From: Firmicutes bacterium CAG:194
GTDB lineage: Bacteria > Bacillota > Clostridia > Lachnospirales > Lachnospiraceae
Direction: 5' to 3'
Length of the DNA: 15,021 nucleotides
Assembly: GCA_000432915.1 (NCBI GenBank)
Contig: HF995203.1
Location: 1-15,021, forward strand
Shown here: piece by piece, positions 14,972 through 15,021 of the stretch
How positions within the stretch are numbered: position 1 is the first letter of the stretch
Layout: each line of letters starts with the position of its first letter
Program-made: the position numbers and the translations under genes
The notes under the pieces: generated by a model
Told to the model about the DNA's origin: nothing
The model's input: the letters and a program-made list of their open reading frames with translations, nothing else
Databases searched by the model: none

Positions 14972-15021
14972 CTACTCCAAAATGCCGCGGATGCGATCCA
15001 GCGCCTCCTGCAGAACCGCTC
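14972..15021 (-). CDS. C-terminal end of an unidentified protein (window edge)
   Basis: The minus-strand frame entering at the window edge reads AVLQEALDRIRGILE and ends at TAG (14972-14974). The amphipathic helical ending, G+C content like the neighbouring genes, and the terminator hairpin downstream support a real gene end. Too short to identify. Confidence 0.6.
   Translation of the reverse strand, partial: AVLQEALDRIRGILE

Overview
The window looks like chromosomal DNA of a Gram-positive gut Firmicute, most likely a Lachnospiraceae-type Clostridium relative. The basis is the PdxS/PdxT vitamin B6 pair, a heterodimeric ABC exporter with a divergent TetR regulator, strong AGGAGG-type ribosome sites and a type II-A Cas9. 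Nearly all genes lie on the minus strand. Composition changes sharply. The CRISPR segment (1 to about 5450) is AT-rich (16 of 60 G+C in 3301-3360), while the housekeeping part is balanced (31 of 60 in 7021-7080), so the CRISPR locus was probably acquired.

Region 1 (1-5235) is a type II-A CRISPR-Cas locus, read right to left: tracrRNA (divergent, plus strand), cas9, a broken cas1/csn2 remnant, leader, and the first 30 bases of the first repeat, cut by the window edge. cas9 encodes 1395 aa with every RuvC and HNH catalytic residue present. The tracrRNA has its own promoter, an anti-repeat matching the repeat at the window edge, a nexus-like hairpin and an intrinsic terminator. The leader has a promoter and ends in ATTTGAG, the type II-A leader-anchoring motif. 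The adaptation genes are destroyed. The first ~98 codons of cas1 run directly into the last ~160 codons of csn2. The cas1 catalytic half, all of cas2 and the csn2 N-terminus are missing, and a one-base homopolymer insertion adds a frameshift. The locus therefore looks able to interfere but not to acquire new spacers.

Region 2 (5236-6950) is a patchwork. It holds a terminator hairpin, a DUF188 (YaiI/YqxD) gene broken by a 77-base palindromic insertion, and a small two-gene unit resembling an orphan toxin domain with a possible immunity or partner protein.

Region 3 (6950-11330) is a heterodimeric ABC multidrug-type exporter operon with one canonical and one degenerate ATP site. A divergent TetR-family regulator sits upstream, with overlapping promoters and palindromic operator candidates in the shared intergenic region.

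Region 4 (11427-15021) holds pdxS-pdxT (pyridoxal 5'-phosphate synthase) behind a promoter framed by an 11-bp inverted repeat, then an EamA-type transporter translationally coupled to a TrmH/SpoU RNA methyltransferase, and the last 15 codons of an upstream gene at the window edge.
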